A stretch of 46,930 bases of DNA from an uncultured Acidobacteriota bacterium (GTDB lineage: Bacteria > Acidobacteriota > Terriglobia > Terriglobales > Acidobacteriaceae), in contig CAINND010000031.1 of NCBI GenBank assembly GCA_903851035.1, forward strand, positions 1-46,930, given 5' to 3'. The notes under the pieces are model-generated. The model saw only the letters and a list, made by a program, of their open reading frames with translations. It ran no database searches and was not told where the DNA came from. Made by a program: the position numbers and the translations under genes. Shown here in pieces: positions 35,596-44,093 of this stretch. The first letter of the stretch is position 1. Each line of letters starts with the position of its first letter.

Positions 35596-36411
35596 ATGGA
35601 CGCCTCACTCCCGACACAGGACCCGGTCATCATCTTCGAGGATGTCTCCATCGCCTTTGACGAAAACAAGGTGCTGGACCGGCTGAGCTTTACCCTGTGG
35701 CATGGGCAGACCAAAGCGCTGTTTGGAGTTGCGGGAACGGGCAAAACCCTGGTTCTAAAGCTGGCCATGGGCCTGATCAAGCCGGACTCAGGACGAATCA
35801 TCGTGCTGGGCCAGGAAGTGAGCTCCATGCGCGAGCACGACCTGTTCGCGCTGCGGCGGCGCATTGGAATGATCTTCCAGGAAAGCGCGCTGTTCGACTC
35901 ACTCAACGTGGATGACAACGTCAGTTTTAGAATGCGCGAGGAACATGTTGCCCCCGAGGAATGCGAGCGCAGGGTGCGCGAGGCGTTGCACTTTGTTGAA
36001 CTGGAACACACGATGAATCTCTACCCGTCGGAGCTGTCGGGCGGCATGAGGCGAAGGGTTGCCATTGCCAGGGCCATCGTCAACAACCCGGAACTGCTGC
36101 TTTACGATTCGCCCACTGCGGGGCTGGACCCGATGACCTCAACCACAATTGTGGAGTTGCTGGTAAAGCAACGCGACGTGAACAAAACCAGCGCGCTGCT
36201 GGTGACTCACCGGCTGCAGGACGCATTCACCATGGCGACCCATCGCTTCATTCCTGCACAGAACAAGATGGTCGAAGTGCCGCGCGGCTCGGATTGGGAT
36301 TCCAAAACGAGCTTTCTGATTTTGAAGGATGGACAGAAGTTATTTGAGGGATCGGCCGCCGAGATCGCCACCAGTGACGATCCTTACATTCGTGAATACC
36401 TGACGCCTTAG
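35596..36411 (+). CDS. mlaF: MlaF-type ABC ATPase with atypical Walker B
   Basis: A 271-residue ATPase for the MlaE permease. Walker A is GVAGTGKT (44-51), Q-loop MIFQESALFDSLNVDDNV, signature ELSGGMRRRVAIARAIV, D-loop AGLDP, H-loop LLVTHRL. The Walker B segment reads LLLYDSPTAGLDP: the catalytic glutamate that normally follows the Walker B aspartate is serine (S172, codon tcg at 36109). This should slow ATP hydrolysis unless another residue takes its place. It starts nine bases after the mlaE stop. The operon ends here, 26 bases from the converging murG stop, with a T-rich stretch but no clear hairpin. Confidence 0.9.
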   Translation: MDASLPTQDPVIIFEDVSIAFDENKVLDRLSFTLWHGQTKALFGVAGTGKTLVLKLAMGLIKPDSGRIIVLGQEVSSMREHDLFALRRRIGMIFQESALFDSLNVDDNVSFRMREEHVAPEECERRVREALHFVELEHTMNLYPSELSGGMRRRVAIARAIVNNPELLLYDSPTAGLDPMTSTTIVELLVKQRDVNKTSALLVTHRLQDAFTMATHRFIPAQNKMVEVPRGSDWDSKTSFLILKDGQKLFEGSAAEIATSDDPYIREYLTP

Positions 36412-36437
36412 CGGCATTTTTACTATTTATCTGGCAA

Positions 36438-37496
36438 CTACTGCTTTGCAACTTCCAACGCCATCTGTGCGATGCGCGCCGCCGCGCCGGGATGCGCAAG
36501 TCCGTGTGCGCGTTCAGCCATCTGAGCCATTCGCGGCGCGTCGCTCAACAGTGCGGCGACCTGATCCACAAAGCTGACGGCAGTCAACTCGCTCTCCGGT
36601 ATCAGCAGCGCGGCACCTTCGCTGGCCAGCAGCTCGGCGTTGCGTAACTGGTGATCGTCGGCGGCGCCGGGAAATGGCACGAAGAGCGCGCACTTACCGG
36701 CCGCGGCAATCTCCGCCACGGTAGAGGCTCCCGAGCGGCAGACGATGAGATCGGCATCGGCAAAGGCCTGCGCCATATCGTCAATAAATGCGCATACCTC
36801 AACGGTGGGCGCGGCGGCTGCCATCGCCACTTGCAGCGCGCCAAAGGAGTGCGCGCCCGTCTGATGCACAATGTGCAGACCGGGTATCTTCTCCAGTAAA
36901 CGGGGCGCAGCCTGAATCATGAGGTTATTGAGTGCGCGCGCACCCTGACTGCCACCAAATACAAGCAGCGTGGGCGGCTGGCTTCGCCGCGCGGGGAGAG
37001 AGAAAAACGCCGGACGTACCGGCACGCCCGTCACTTCAAAGCGACGGAACCATTTACCGGTCTGCGCGAAATGCACGGCGGCGTTGGCGGCAAAGCGGGC
37101 AACGGCACGGTTGGCGTAACCGGGCACCACGTTAGGCTCAAACAGGACGATTGGGATGCGCAACAGCACGGCCGCCATCGTGGCAGGACCGGCGGCATAG
37201 CCACCCACTCCGATGACGGCCTGGGCGCGGAAACTGCGCAGGATGCGCATGGCGGCCAGCACGGCCAGCGGCAGGCCCAACAGGGTGCGAATCCGCGTGA
37301 CGAGGCTTACACGATTGAGTTGCCCGACGTGGACAAGGTACAGCGGAAAACCAGCCTCTGGTACGAGCCGGGCCTCCATGCCGCGTGCGGTGCCCATGAA
37401 GGCGGCCTTGTGACCGCCGGCGCGCAGTTCCTGGGCCACGGCCAGCGCCGGAATGACATGCCCGCCCGTGCCTCCGCCAGCGAGTAGAATTCTCAT
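36438..37496 (-). CDS. murG: UDP-GlcNAc:lipid I GlcNAc transferase
   Basis: A 352-residue GT-B glycosyltransferase that makes lipid II from lipid I on the cytoplasmic face of the membrane. Motifs: GGGTGGHVIPALAVA at the N-terminus (membrane/lipid site), IGVGGYAAGPATMAAVLL, VFGGSQGARALN, and the donor-site block CRSGASTVAEIAAAGKCALFVPFPGAADDHQLRNAELL. The ATG lies one base from the ftsW stop codon. It is the last gene of the dcw cluster in this window; murC, usually next, is absent. Confidence 0.95.
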   Translation of the reverse strand: MRILLAGGGTGGHVIPALAVAQELRAGGHKAAFMGTARGMEARLVPEAGFPLYLVHVGQLNRVSLVTRIRTLLGLPLAVLAAMRILRSFRAQAVIGVGGYAAGPATMAAVLLRIPIVLFEPNVVPGYANRAVARFAANAAVHFAQTGKWFRRFEVTGVPVRPAFFSLPARRSQPPTLLVFGGSQGARALNNLMIQAAPRLLEKIPGLHIVHQTGAHSFGALQVAMAAAAPTVEVCAFIDDMAQAFADADLIVCRSGASTVAEIAAAGKCALFVPFPGAADDHQLRNAELLASEGAALLIPESELTAVSFVDQVAALLSDAPRMAQMAERAHGLAHPGAAARIAQMALEVAKQ

Positions 37497-37497
37497 C

Positions 37498-38589
37498 TCA
37501 ATCCGTCTGCTGCGTGATGTTGAGCAGCACGCCTACCGAGGCCAAGCTGACAATCAGCGATGAGCCACCATAACTGACAAAGGGCAGCGGAATACCCTTG
37601 GTGGGGAGCAATCCCAGCACGACGCTGATATTGAAGAAGGCCTGGATGCCGATCATTGCCGTGATGCCGACGGCCAGCAGGCGGGCAAAATTGTCACGGG
37701 TGTTCCAGGCCGCGCGCAACCCGCGATAGCAGAAGACGGCGAAGGCCGTGACGAAGATCACGGCGCCGATAAGGCCAAGCTCCTCGCTGATGACGGCGAA
37801 GATGAAATCGGTGTGCTGCTCCGGCAGGTAGAAGAGCTTCTGCTTACCTTCCATGTAGCCCTGCCCACGCATCCCGCCGGTACCGACCGCAATCAGCGAC
37901 TGGAAGATATGATAACCAGCGCCCTGGGGATCGCGCGAAGGGTCAAGAAAGGCCAGCAGACGGCGCAACCGCCAAGCCGTGCGGAAGAGCAAAACATACA
38001 GCAGCGGGAGGGAAAACAACACCGCGTACACATAATACTTCCACTCCATGCCACAGACGCAAAGGATGGCGGCGGTGATGAAGGCGCAGGTCATGGAGGT
38101 TCCCAGGTCCGGCTGCGCCACGATCAGCAGGCAGAAGACGGCAGTAGGAGCCACGGCCGGGATCAGGGTATGGCGCCAGTCGGTGATGGCGCGCAGACGA
38201 GTGGACAAAAAGTGCGCCATAAAGAGAATCAGCGCGGGCTTCGCCAACTCCGATGGCTGAAATGAGAGGATGCCGAACTTGAGCCAGCGGTGCGTATTGT
38301 GCGAGCGATCCAGAAAGAACACCGCCACCAGCAGGATGCATGTGAAGCCGAGTATGGCGAAGATCAGTGCCTGACGGTTCAGCTTGCGGTAGTCGAAGCG
38401 CATCAACGCCAGCATGAAAGTGAGGCCGATGATGGCGTACAGCACCTGGTGACGCAGGAAAGTTGTCTCTGAGCCGTAGCGCTCTTTGGCCACGATGGCC
38501 GAGGCGCTGTACACCATGGCCAGACCGACGAAGACCAGCAACATCGTCACACCAAAGAGCCAGCGGTCAGTGCTGCTGTGCTTTGCCAT
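37498..38589 (-). CDS. ftsW: Peptidoglycan glycosyltransferase FtsW (SEDS family)
   Basis: A 363-residue SEDS protein with about ten membrane helices that polymerises lipid II at the division septum together with the FtsI transpeptidase. It contains GLAMVYSASAIVA near the N-terminus, the conserved AQPDLGTSM loop region, GGMRGQGYMEGKQKLFYLPEQHTDFIFAVISEELGL, and the C-terminal GLLPTKGIPLPFVSYGGSSLI. The HTDFIF and PFVSYGG signatures place it firmly in FtsW/RodA; position in the dcw cluster favours FtsW. Its ATG shares one base with the murD stop (TGATG). Confidence 0.94.
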   Translation of the reverse strand: MAKHSSTDRWLFGVTMLLVFVGLAMVYSASAIVAKERYGSETTFLRHQVLYAIIGLTFMLALMRFDYRKLNRQALIFAILGFTCILLVAVFFLDRSHNTHRWLKFGILSFQPSELAKPALILFMAHFLSTRLRAITDWRHTLIPAVAPTAVFCLLIVAQPDLGTSMTCAFITAAILCVCGMEWKYYVYAVLFSLPLLYVLLFRTAWRLRRLLAFLDPSRDPQGAGYHIFQSLIAVGTGGMRGQGYMEGKQKLFYLPEQHTDFIFAVISEELGLIGAVIFVTAFAVFCYRGLRAAWNTRDNFARLLAVGITAMIGIQAFFNISVVLGLLPTKGIPLPFVSYGGSSLIVSLASVGVLLNITQQTD

Positions 38590-39968
38590 CAGTGTCCTCC
38601 GCCGGGAGAGGCTGATTGCAACGCGGCAAGCGACTGCACCAACGACTTAAAGGCGCGGCCCCGTTCCTCGTAGCTGGAGAACTGGTCAAAGCTGGCACAG
38701 GCCGGGGCCAGCAGCACGATGTCGCCCTCCACTGCCAGGTCGGCAGCCTTGCGCACTGCGGCCTCCAGCGTGTGAGCACTCGTGACGGGGACGGTGGTGC
38801 CAATCTGTTGCTCAATCATGGAGGCAGCGGCGCCGATGGTGTACACGCGTTTAACGCGCCCGGCGAGCAGCGGATTGAGCTCGGTGTAATCGCTGCCCTT
38901 GTCCTTGCCGCCGAGGATGAGATGGATATTGGCCGGGAAAGATTGCAGGGCCTTGATGGTGGCATCCACGTTGGTGGCCTTGGAGTCATTGAAGTACTGC
39001 ACGCCACGCAATGTGTCCACGTATTCCAGACGATGCTCGACGGCGCGGAAATCCTTTACGGCGCGGCGGATGGCAGCCGGCTCAATGCCACTGGCCATGC
39101 CGATAACAACCGCGGCGAGCACGTTCTCCACGTTATGGTCACCCTTGAGCGCAATCTCGCCAATGGGCATGATCTCCGTGAGACGTCCGTCGCGGTAGTA
39201 AATCTTGTCGCCGCGCACAAAGGCTCCGCGCTCCACCTCGCTGAGGCGGCTGAACCAGAGCACCTGCGGCTTCAGGCCTTCGGCCATGGAGCGGGTGATG
39301 AGGTTATCGGCGTTGAGAACGGCGTAATCCTCGGCGGTCTGATTCTCAAAGATGCGGCGTTTGGCCGCGATGTAGTTCTCCATCGAGCCGTGGCGGTCGA
39401 GGTGATCCGGCGTGACGTTGAGGATGGCGGCGATGTGCGGACGGAAGCTTGAAATGGATTCCAGTTGGAAGCTGCTGATCTCCAGCACAACCCAGGTTTC
39501 GGCCGAGGAATGCTCGACGAAGGTGATGGCCGGGGTGCCGATGTTGCCGCCCACCAGGGTCTGGCGTCCACCGCTGGCGATGACCTCGCCGGTCAGCGTG
39601 GTCGTGGTCGTCTTGCCATTAGAGCCGGTGATGGCAACAATATGGCCGCGGAGGAAGCGCGCGGTCAACTCGATTTCACCGATGACGGGGATGCCGAGAC
39701 GCTGGGCATGCTGCAGGGGAGGAACATCCTGCGGCACGCCGGGGCTGACGACAATCAAGTCCTGATCGCGGAAGGTGCGCTCGCCATGCTTGCCGGTTTC
39801 AACGGTAATGCCGCGGTCGAGCAGCGCGGGAATCTCATTGCGCAACTGATCTTCGCTCTTGGCATCGCTCACCGTGACGCGCGCACCACGCGACTCCAGA
39901 AAGAGCGCGGACGCCACGCCCGACTTGCCCAGGCCAACCACCAGTACTCTTTTGCCCTTCACGTCCAT
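38589..39968 (-). CDS. murD: UDP-MurNAc-L-alanine:D-glutamate ligase
   Basis: A 459-residue Mur ligase that adds D-glutamate in the cytoplasm. N-terminal Rossmann domain VKGKRVLVVGLGKSGVASALFL, ATP site AITGSNGKTTTTTLTGEV, VLEISSFQLE, NVTPDHLDRHGSMENYIAAK, and C-terminal YFNDSKATNVDATIKAL (carbamoylated-lysine/Mg region comes earlier) with GGKDKGSDY. I chose ATG 39968, with GGAG nine bases upstream; ATG 39989 and further upstream codons have no ribosome site. mraY ends 37 bases before it. Confidence 0.95.
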   Translation of the reverse strand: MDVKGKRVLVVGLGKSGVASALFLESRGARVTVSDAKSEDQLRNEIPALLDRGITVETGKHGERTFRDQDLIVVSPGVPQDVPPLQHAQRLGIPVIGEIELTARFLRGHIVAITGSNGKTTTTTLTGEVIASGGRQTLVGGNIGTPAITFVEHSSAETWVVLEISSFQLESISSFRPHIAAILNVTPDHLDRHGSMENYIAAKRRIFENQTAEDYAVLNADNLITRSMAEGLKPQVLWFSRLSEVERGAFVRGDKIYYRDGRLTEIMPIGEIALKGDHNVENVLAAVVIGMASGIEPAAIRRAVKDFRAVEHRLEYVDTLRGVQYFNDSKATNVDATIKALQSFPANIHLILGGKDKGSDYTELNPLLAGRVKRVYTIGAAASMIEQQIGTTVPVTSAHTLEAAVRKAADLAVEGDIVLLAPACASFDQFSSYEERGRAFKSLVQSLAALQSASPGGGH

Positions 39969-40005
39969 CGCAATCGTCTCCGCCGGCATGTGGCCTATAC
40001 CTAAG

Positions 40006-41145
40006 TTACCGCAACTTGAGCGTGGTGAGCGCAAAGAGCGCAAAGATCAACGACGCGATCCAGAAGCGCACGATGACCTTGGATTCCGACCAGCCCAGTT
40101 GCTCAAAATGGTGGTGCAAAGGAGCCATTAAAAAGATGCGCTTGCCACGCAGTTTGTAGGAGCCCACCTGCAGGATGACCGAGAGTGCCTCCAGGACGAA
40201 GATGCCGCCAATGAATGGCAGCAGGAGCTCCTGCTTGATGATGACCGCGACGGTTCCGATGGCTCCGCCCAGGGCCAGCGAGCCCACGTCGCCCATGAAG
40301 ACTTCTGCCGGATGGGTGTTGTACCAAAGGAAGCCGATCGATGCACCCACCATGGCTCCGCAGAAGATGGTCAACTCGCCCACCATCGGCATCTTCTGCA
40401 ATTCAAGATAATCAGAAAAAACCGCGTGGCCACTGACGTAGGTGAGCACGGTAAGCGCACCCGCCGCAATCAGCGTGCAGCCGATGGCCAGGCCGTCAAG
40501 ACCGTCAGTGAGGTTGACCGCGTTGGTGGAACCCACCAGAACGAAAACCACGAAGATGATGAAGGGCAGGAAGGCAATGGGCCACATATGCGGGATGTGG
40601 TAAAGCGAGTCTACAACCAGATCCGGGCGGAAGCGCTTGAAGAACGGCACAATCAGGTGCGTGGAATAATGACCTTCCGCCTGGAAGATAATGAGCACCA
40701 TGGCGATGATGAATGCAACCAGTGTTTGCAGCAGCAGTTTGCTGCGCCCGTTCAAACCAAGATTCTGCTTGCGCACTACCTTCAAGTAATCATCGGCAAA
40801 GCCGATGGCGCCAAACGAAAGTGTTGAGAACACCACAAGCCAGATGAAGGGATTGCCCAGGTCGGCCCAAAGTAGAGTTGGCAGCACAATGGAGACGACA
40901 ATCAGCAGGCCGCCCATGGTCGGCGTGCCCGCTTTCTTCTGGTGCGAACGCGGGCCCTCTTCGCGGATGTACTGGCCGATCTGGAACTCACGCAGACGCC
41001 GGATGACCGCAGGACCGATGATCAGCGCCATGAACATCGCCGTCAGGCTGGCAAAAGCCGTGCGAAAGGTCAGGTACCGGAAGATGCGGAACGGTCCGAG
41101 GTTGAAGTGCCGGAATATGTATTCGTAGAGCAGCCAGTAGAGCAA
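40006..41145 (-). CDS. mraY: Phospho-MurNAc-pentapeptide translocase
   Basis: A 379-residue membrane enzyme with about ten helices that transfers phospho-MurNAc-pentapeptide to undecaprenyl phosphate, giving lipid I. Diagnostic motifs: EEGPRSHQKKAGTPTMGGLLI, IGFADDYLKV (the DD metal site), NAVNLTDGLDGLAIG, FMGDVGSLALGGAIG and MAPLHHHFEQLGWSE. The start is TTG at 41145 (LLYWLLYEY is the normal N-terminus), supported by GAGG five bases upstream; no ATG is nearby. Confidence 0.95.
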   Translation of the reverse strand: MLYWLLYEYIFRHFNLGPFRIFRYLTFRTAFASLTAMFMALIIGPAVIRRLREFQIGQYIREEGPRSHQKKAGTPTMGGLLIVVSIVLPTLLWADLGNPFIWLVVFSTLSFGAIGFADDYLKVVRKQNLGLNGRSKLLLQTLVAFIIAMVLIIFQAEGHYSTHLIVPFFKRFRPDLVVDSLYHIPHMWPIAFLPFIIFVVFVLVGSTNAVNLTDGLDGLAIGCTLIAAGALTVLTYVSGHAVFSDYLELQKMPMVGELTIFCGAMVGASIGFLWYNTHPAEVFMGDVGSLALGGAIGTVAVIIKQELLLPFIGGIFVLEALSVILQVGSYKLRGKRIFLMAPLHHHFEQLGWSESKVIVRFWIASLIFALFALTTLKLR

Positions 41146-41187
41146 ATGGACCTCGTTCTGAGCGCGGCTTGCGCCACGCCGATTACA

Positions 41188-42561
41188 CTATTTTCCGCGC
41201 TCTGCCGTAAAGGTTACAAGCGCCCGCTCCAAACCCACACCGCGCGATCCCTTGATCAATACGGCATCGCCGGGGCGCAGGTTGACGGCAAGCCATCGCC
41301 CTGCCTCCTCGGGAGTCTGAACAAACTCTGCGGTCAAACCAGCCTCGCGCGCACCCTGCACAATCTGCGAAGCGTTGCCGCGCACTCCAACCACAAGATT
41401 AATGCCATGCTCGGCCATTTTGAAGCCGCACTGGTGATGCAGATGCGCCGCGTCGGGCCCCAGTTCCAGCATCTCACCGGCGATGACCACCCGTCGCGTG
41501 GCGGGCGTTTTACCCAGGGCGCTAACCATGCTCTCCAGCGCCTGGGGGTTGGAATTGTAGCTATCGTTGACCACGATGGCGCCTTCCAACTCGATCACCT
41601 GCCCGCGCTTGTCGCCGGGGGTAAGAGTGGCCAGGGCGGCAACACATTCTTCGCTGGTAACGCCGTGTGACCATGCCACAGCCACGGCGGCCAGTGCGTT
41701 CAGCACGTTGTGGCGCCCAGGCAGCGGCAGCCGGGCAGGCAATTTACACTCCGGCCCATGCAGCACAAAATCCGAACCAAGCATGCCGCGCTCCACGATC
41801 TGCTCGGCACGCCACTCGGCTGGATGCGTGATGCCATAGAGCGTAACAAGGCCATGATAATCACGTCCAAACTGCGATACGTAAGGATCATCGGCATTCA
41901 GGTAGGCGTGTCCGTCGGCGGGCAAGGACTCGATCAGTTCGTACTTGGCTCGGGCGATGCCTGCCTGCGAATCAAAGCTCTCCAGGTGCGCCAGGCCCAC
42001 GTTGGTGACCACGCCCTCATCCGGTGCGGAAATCTGAGCGAGGTTCGTAATCTCGCCCGCGTGCGACATACCCATCTCGATGACGGCCACATCGTGCTCC
42101 GGCTCCAGCCGGAGAAGTTGCATCGGCAGACCAAAGTGGTTGTTCAGGTTGCCCAGCGATTTGAGAACATGGTAGCGCTCGCCCAACAGATGAGCGATGC
42201 AATCCTTTGTCGTCGTCTTGCCAGCCGATCCGGTGACGGCGATCAGCTTTTTTCCCCACACACGCCGCGCGGCCGCGCCCAACTGTTGCAGCGCATGAGT
42301 CGTGTCTTGCACCGTGATGAGTTGCGTGCTTTGTGGCCAACGCGTGGCATGGCCGGCTTCAACAACCGCGGCCACGGCACCTGCCTTGAGGGCGGCCTCT
42401 ACATAATCGTGTCCATCAAGTCTCTCCCCGCGGATGGCAAAAAACAGCTCGCCCGGTCGCAGTGTACGCGTGTCAATGGAATAGCCCTGGGCCACGGCAG
42501 CGGGATCGTAAACGCCCCGACCCTGCACAAATTCGGCAATCCTGCCCAGTGGAAACTTCAT
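41188..42561 (-). CDS. murF: UDP-MurNAc-tripeptide:D-alanyl-D-alanine ligase
   Basis: A 457-residue Mur ligase that adds the D-Ala-D-Ala dipeptide. Features: SIDTRTLRPGELFFAIRGERLDGHDYVEAAL in the N-terminal domain, ATP loop AVTGSAGKTTTKD, LNNHFGLPMQLLRL (a MurF hallmark), EMGMSHAGEI, NVGLAHLESFDSQAGIARAKYEL, and VVNDSYNSNPQALESMVSAL near the C-terminus. The ATG overlaps the murE stop by 4 bases. murF and mraY are 42 bases apart. Confidence 0.95.
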   Translation of the reverse strand: MKFPLGRIAEFVQGRGVYDPAAVAQGYSIDTRTLRPGELFFAIRGERLDGHDYVEAALKAGAVAAVVEAGHATRWPQSTQLITVQDTTHALQQLGAAARRVWGKKLIAVTGSAGKTTTKDCIAHLLGERYHVLKSLGNLNNHFGLPMQLLRLEPEHDVAVIEMGMSHAGEITNLAQISAPDEGVVTNVGLAHLESFDSQAGIARAKYELIESLPADGHAYLNADDPYVSQFGRDYHGLVTLYGITHPAEWRAEQIVERGMLGSDFVLHGPECKLPARLPLPGRHNVLNALAAVAVAWSHGVTSEECVAALATLTPGDKRGQVIELEGAIVVNDSYNSNPQALESMVSALGKTPATRRVVIAGEMLELGPDAAHLHHQCGFKMAEHGINLVVGVRGNASQIVQGAREAGLTAEFVQTPEEAGRWLAVNLRPGDAVLIKGSRGVGLERALVTFTAERGK

Positions 42562-44054
42562 AGGTCTGCGCCTCCACGATGATAACCAAGCCGGTTCAAC
42601 TCCTCGGTGGCCACCTGGTGATCGTCAAAAGGAGACTCTCCGGCGCGAGTAATCTGCACGCGCTCGTGGCCTTTGCCGGCCAGCAGCACAATGTCGCCGG
42701 GCTTGGCCTCGGCCAGCGCCAAGGTAATGGCCTTGCGGCGATCGGGCTCAGTTGCAAAGCGTACGCCTGTATCGATCAGCGCGGGCAGGCTTTCCGCAAT
42801 GATCGCCTCCGGCTCCTCACTGCGTGGATTATCCGAGGTGAGCACAACAAAGTCGCTCCCCTCGCCGGCAGCACGCGCCATCTTAGGACGCTTGGCGCGG
42901 TCGCGGTCTCCGCCGCAGCCAAAGAGCGTGATGACCCGGCCATGGCTGCGCGTGGCAAAATCGCGCGCCAGCCGCGTCAGGTTGCGCAGAGCGTCATCGG
43001 TGTGAGCGTAGTCCACCACCACGGCGAAGGGCTGCCCCTCATCCACGCGCTCAAAGCGGCCGGGCACGCGCTCCATGCGGGCGATGCCATCGGCGATCTG
43101 CGCGGCGGTACAGCCACGAGCATAAGCAGCGGCACAGGCCGCAATCACGTTATAGACGTTGACGCGGCCAACGAGCGGCGAGCGCAGCACGATGGGGCCA
43201 TCTGGCGTCGTGAGGGTGAAGCGATTGCCCTGCGGCGTCATCTCCAGGGCTTCGGCGTGGAAGTCACCGGCCTCAATGCCATAAGTGAAAACCTGCGAAC
43301 GGCGGCGGGAGAACTCGGCCAACTTGCGGCCATGTTCATCGTCAATATTGACGATGGCGCAGCGCGGCGGCTCCGTACCGCAACCTTCAAAGAGGATGCG
43401 CTTGGCGGCAAAGTACTCATCCATGGTCGCGTGGTAGTCGAGGTGATCCTGCGTGAGATTGCTGAAGACGGCAACGTCGAAGGGGATGCCGAAGACGCGA
43501 CCCTGATCGAGAGCGTGGCTGCTGACTTCCATGACGGCTTCGGTCGCTCCGTTGGCCAGCGCGCGCGCGAAGAGCTGATTGAGCTCGAGCGACTCCGGCG
43601 TGGTGTGCGGTGCAGCAATGACCTCGCCGGGAAGGTGATACTCCACGGTTCCGATGAGCGCATTCTTGCGCCGCGCGGCCTTCAGGATGGCTTCCAGAAT
43701 AAACGTTGTCGTCGTCTTGCCGTTGGTGCCCGTGATGCCGGTGACGCGCAGGCGCTCGCCGGGATGCTTGTAGAAGTTGGCGCTAAGACGGGCCAGCGCG
43801 CGGCGTCCGTGCGGCACCACGGCCCAGCCCACGCCCGGGCGCGGCAACTGCTCGGCGGAGTCGGTGACAACGGCGACAGCGCCGGATTGAATGGCAGTAT
43901 CAATGTAACGATTGCCGTCTGTGCTGCCGCCACGCATGGCGACAAACACCCAGCCGGGCTTTAAGCGGCGGGAGTCATAGTCCAACCCTTTGACCGCGCA
44001 GTCGCCCTGCTGCAGCAAAACCTCGGCGCCATCCAATAATTCCAAGAAGTCCAT
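42558..44054 (-). CDS. murE: UDP-MurNAc-L-Ala-D-Glu:meso-diaminopimelate ligase
   Basis: A 498-residue Mur ligase adding the third amino acid of the stem peptide. ATP loop GITGTNGKTTTTFILEAIL, TTPESLEL, MEVSSHALDQGRVFGIPFDVAVFSNLTQDHLDYH, VVDYAHTDDALRNL, and the specificity motif DNPR in LTSDNPRSEEP. DNPR selects meso-diaminopimelate, so the organism has Gram-negative-type A1gamma peptidoglycan. It follows ftsI after 39 bases and overlaps murF (ATGA). Confidence 0.95.
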   Translation of the reverse strand: MDFLELLDGAEVLLQQGDCAVKGLDYDSRRLKPGWVFVAMRGGSTDGNRYIDTAIQSGAVAVVTDSAEQLPRPGVGWAVVPHGRRALARLSANFYKHPGERLRVTGITGTNGKTTTTFILEAILKAARRKNALIGTVEYHLPGEVIAAPHTTPESLELNQLFARALANGATEAVMEVSSHALDQGRVFGIPFDVAVFSNLTQDHLDYHATMDEYFAAKRILFEGCGTEPPRCAIVNIDDEHGRKLAEFSRRRSQVFTYGIEAGDFHAEALEMTPQGNRFTLTTPDGPIVLRSPLVGRVNVYNVIAACAAAYARGCTAAQIADGIARMERVPGRFERVDEGQPFAVVVDYAHTDDALRNLTRLARDFATRSHGRVITLFGCGGDRDRAKRPKMARAAGEGSDFVVLTSDNPRSEEPEAIIAESLPALIDTGVRFATEPDRRKAITLALAEAKPGDIVLLAGKGHERVQITRAGESPFDDHQVATEELNRLGYHRGGADL

Positions 44055-44093
44055 CCAGCCCTTCTCTCCATTCCCTACTATGGCCCAGTGACT

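Noticed and set aside
42579-43964. Plus-strand frame opposite murE
   Set aside because: Antisense shadow of an essential and clearly identified gene.
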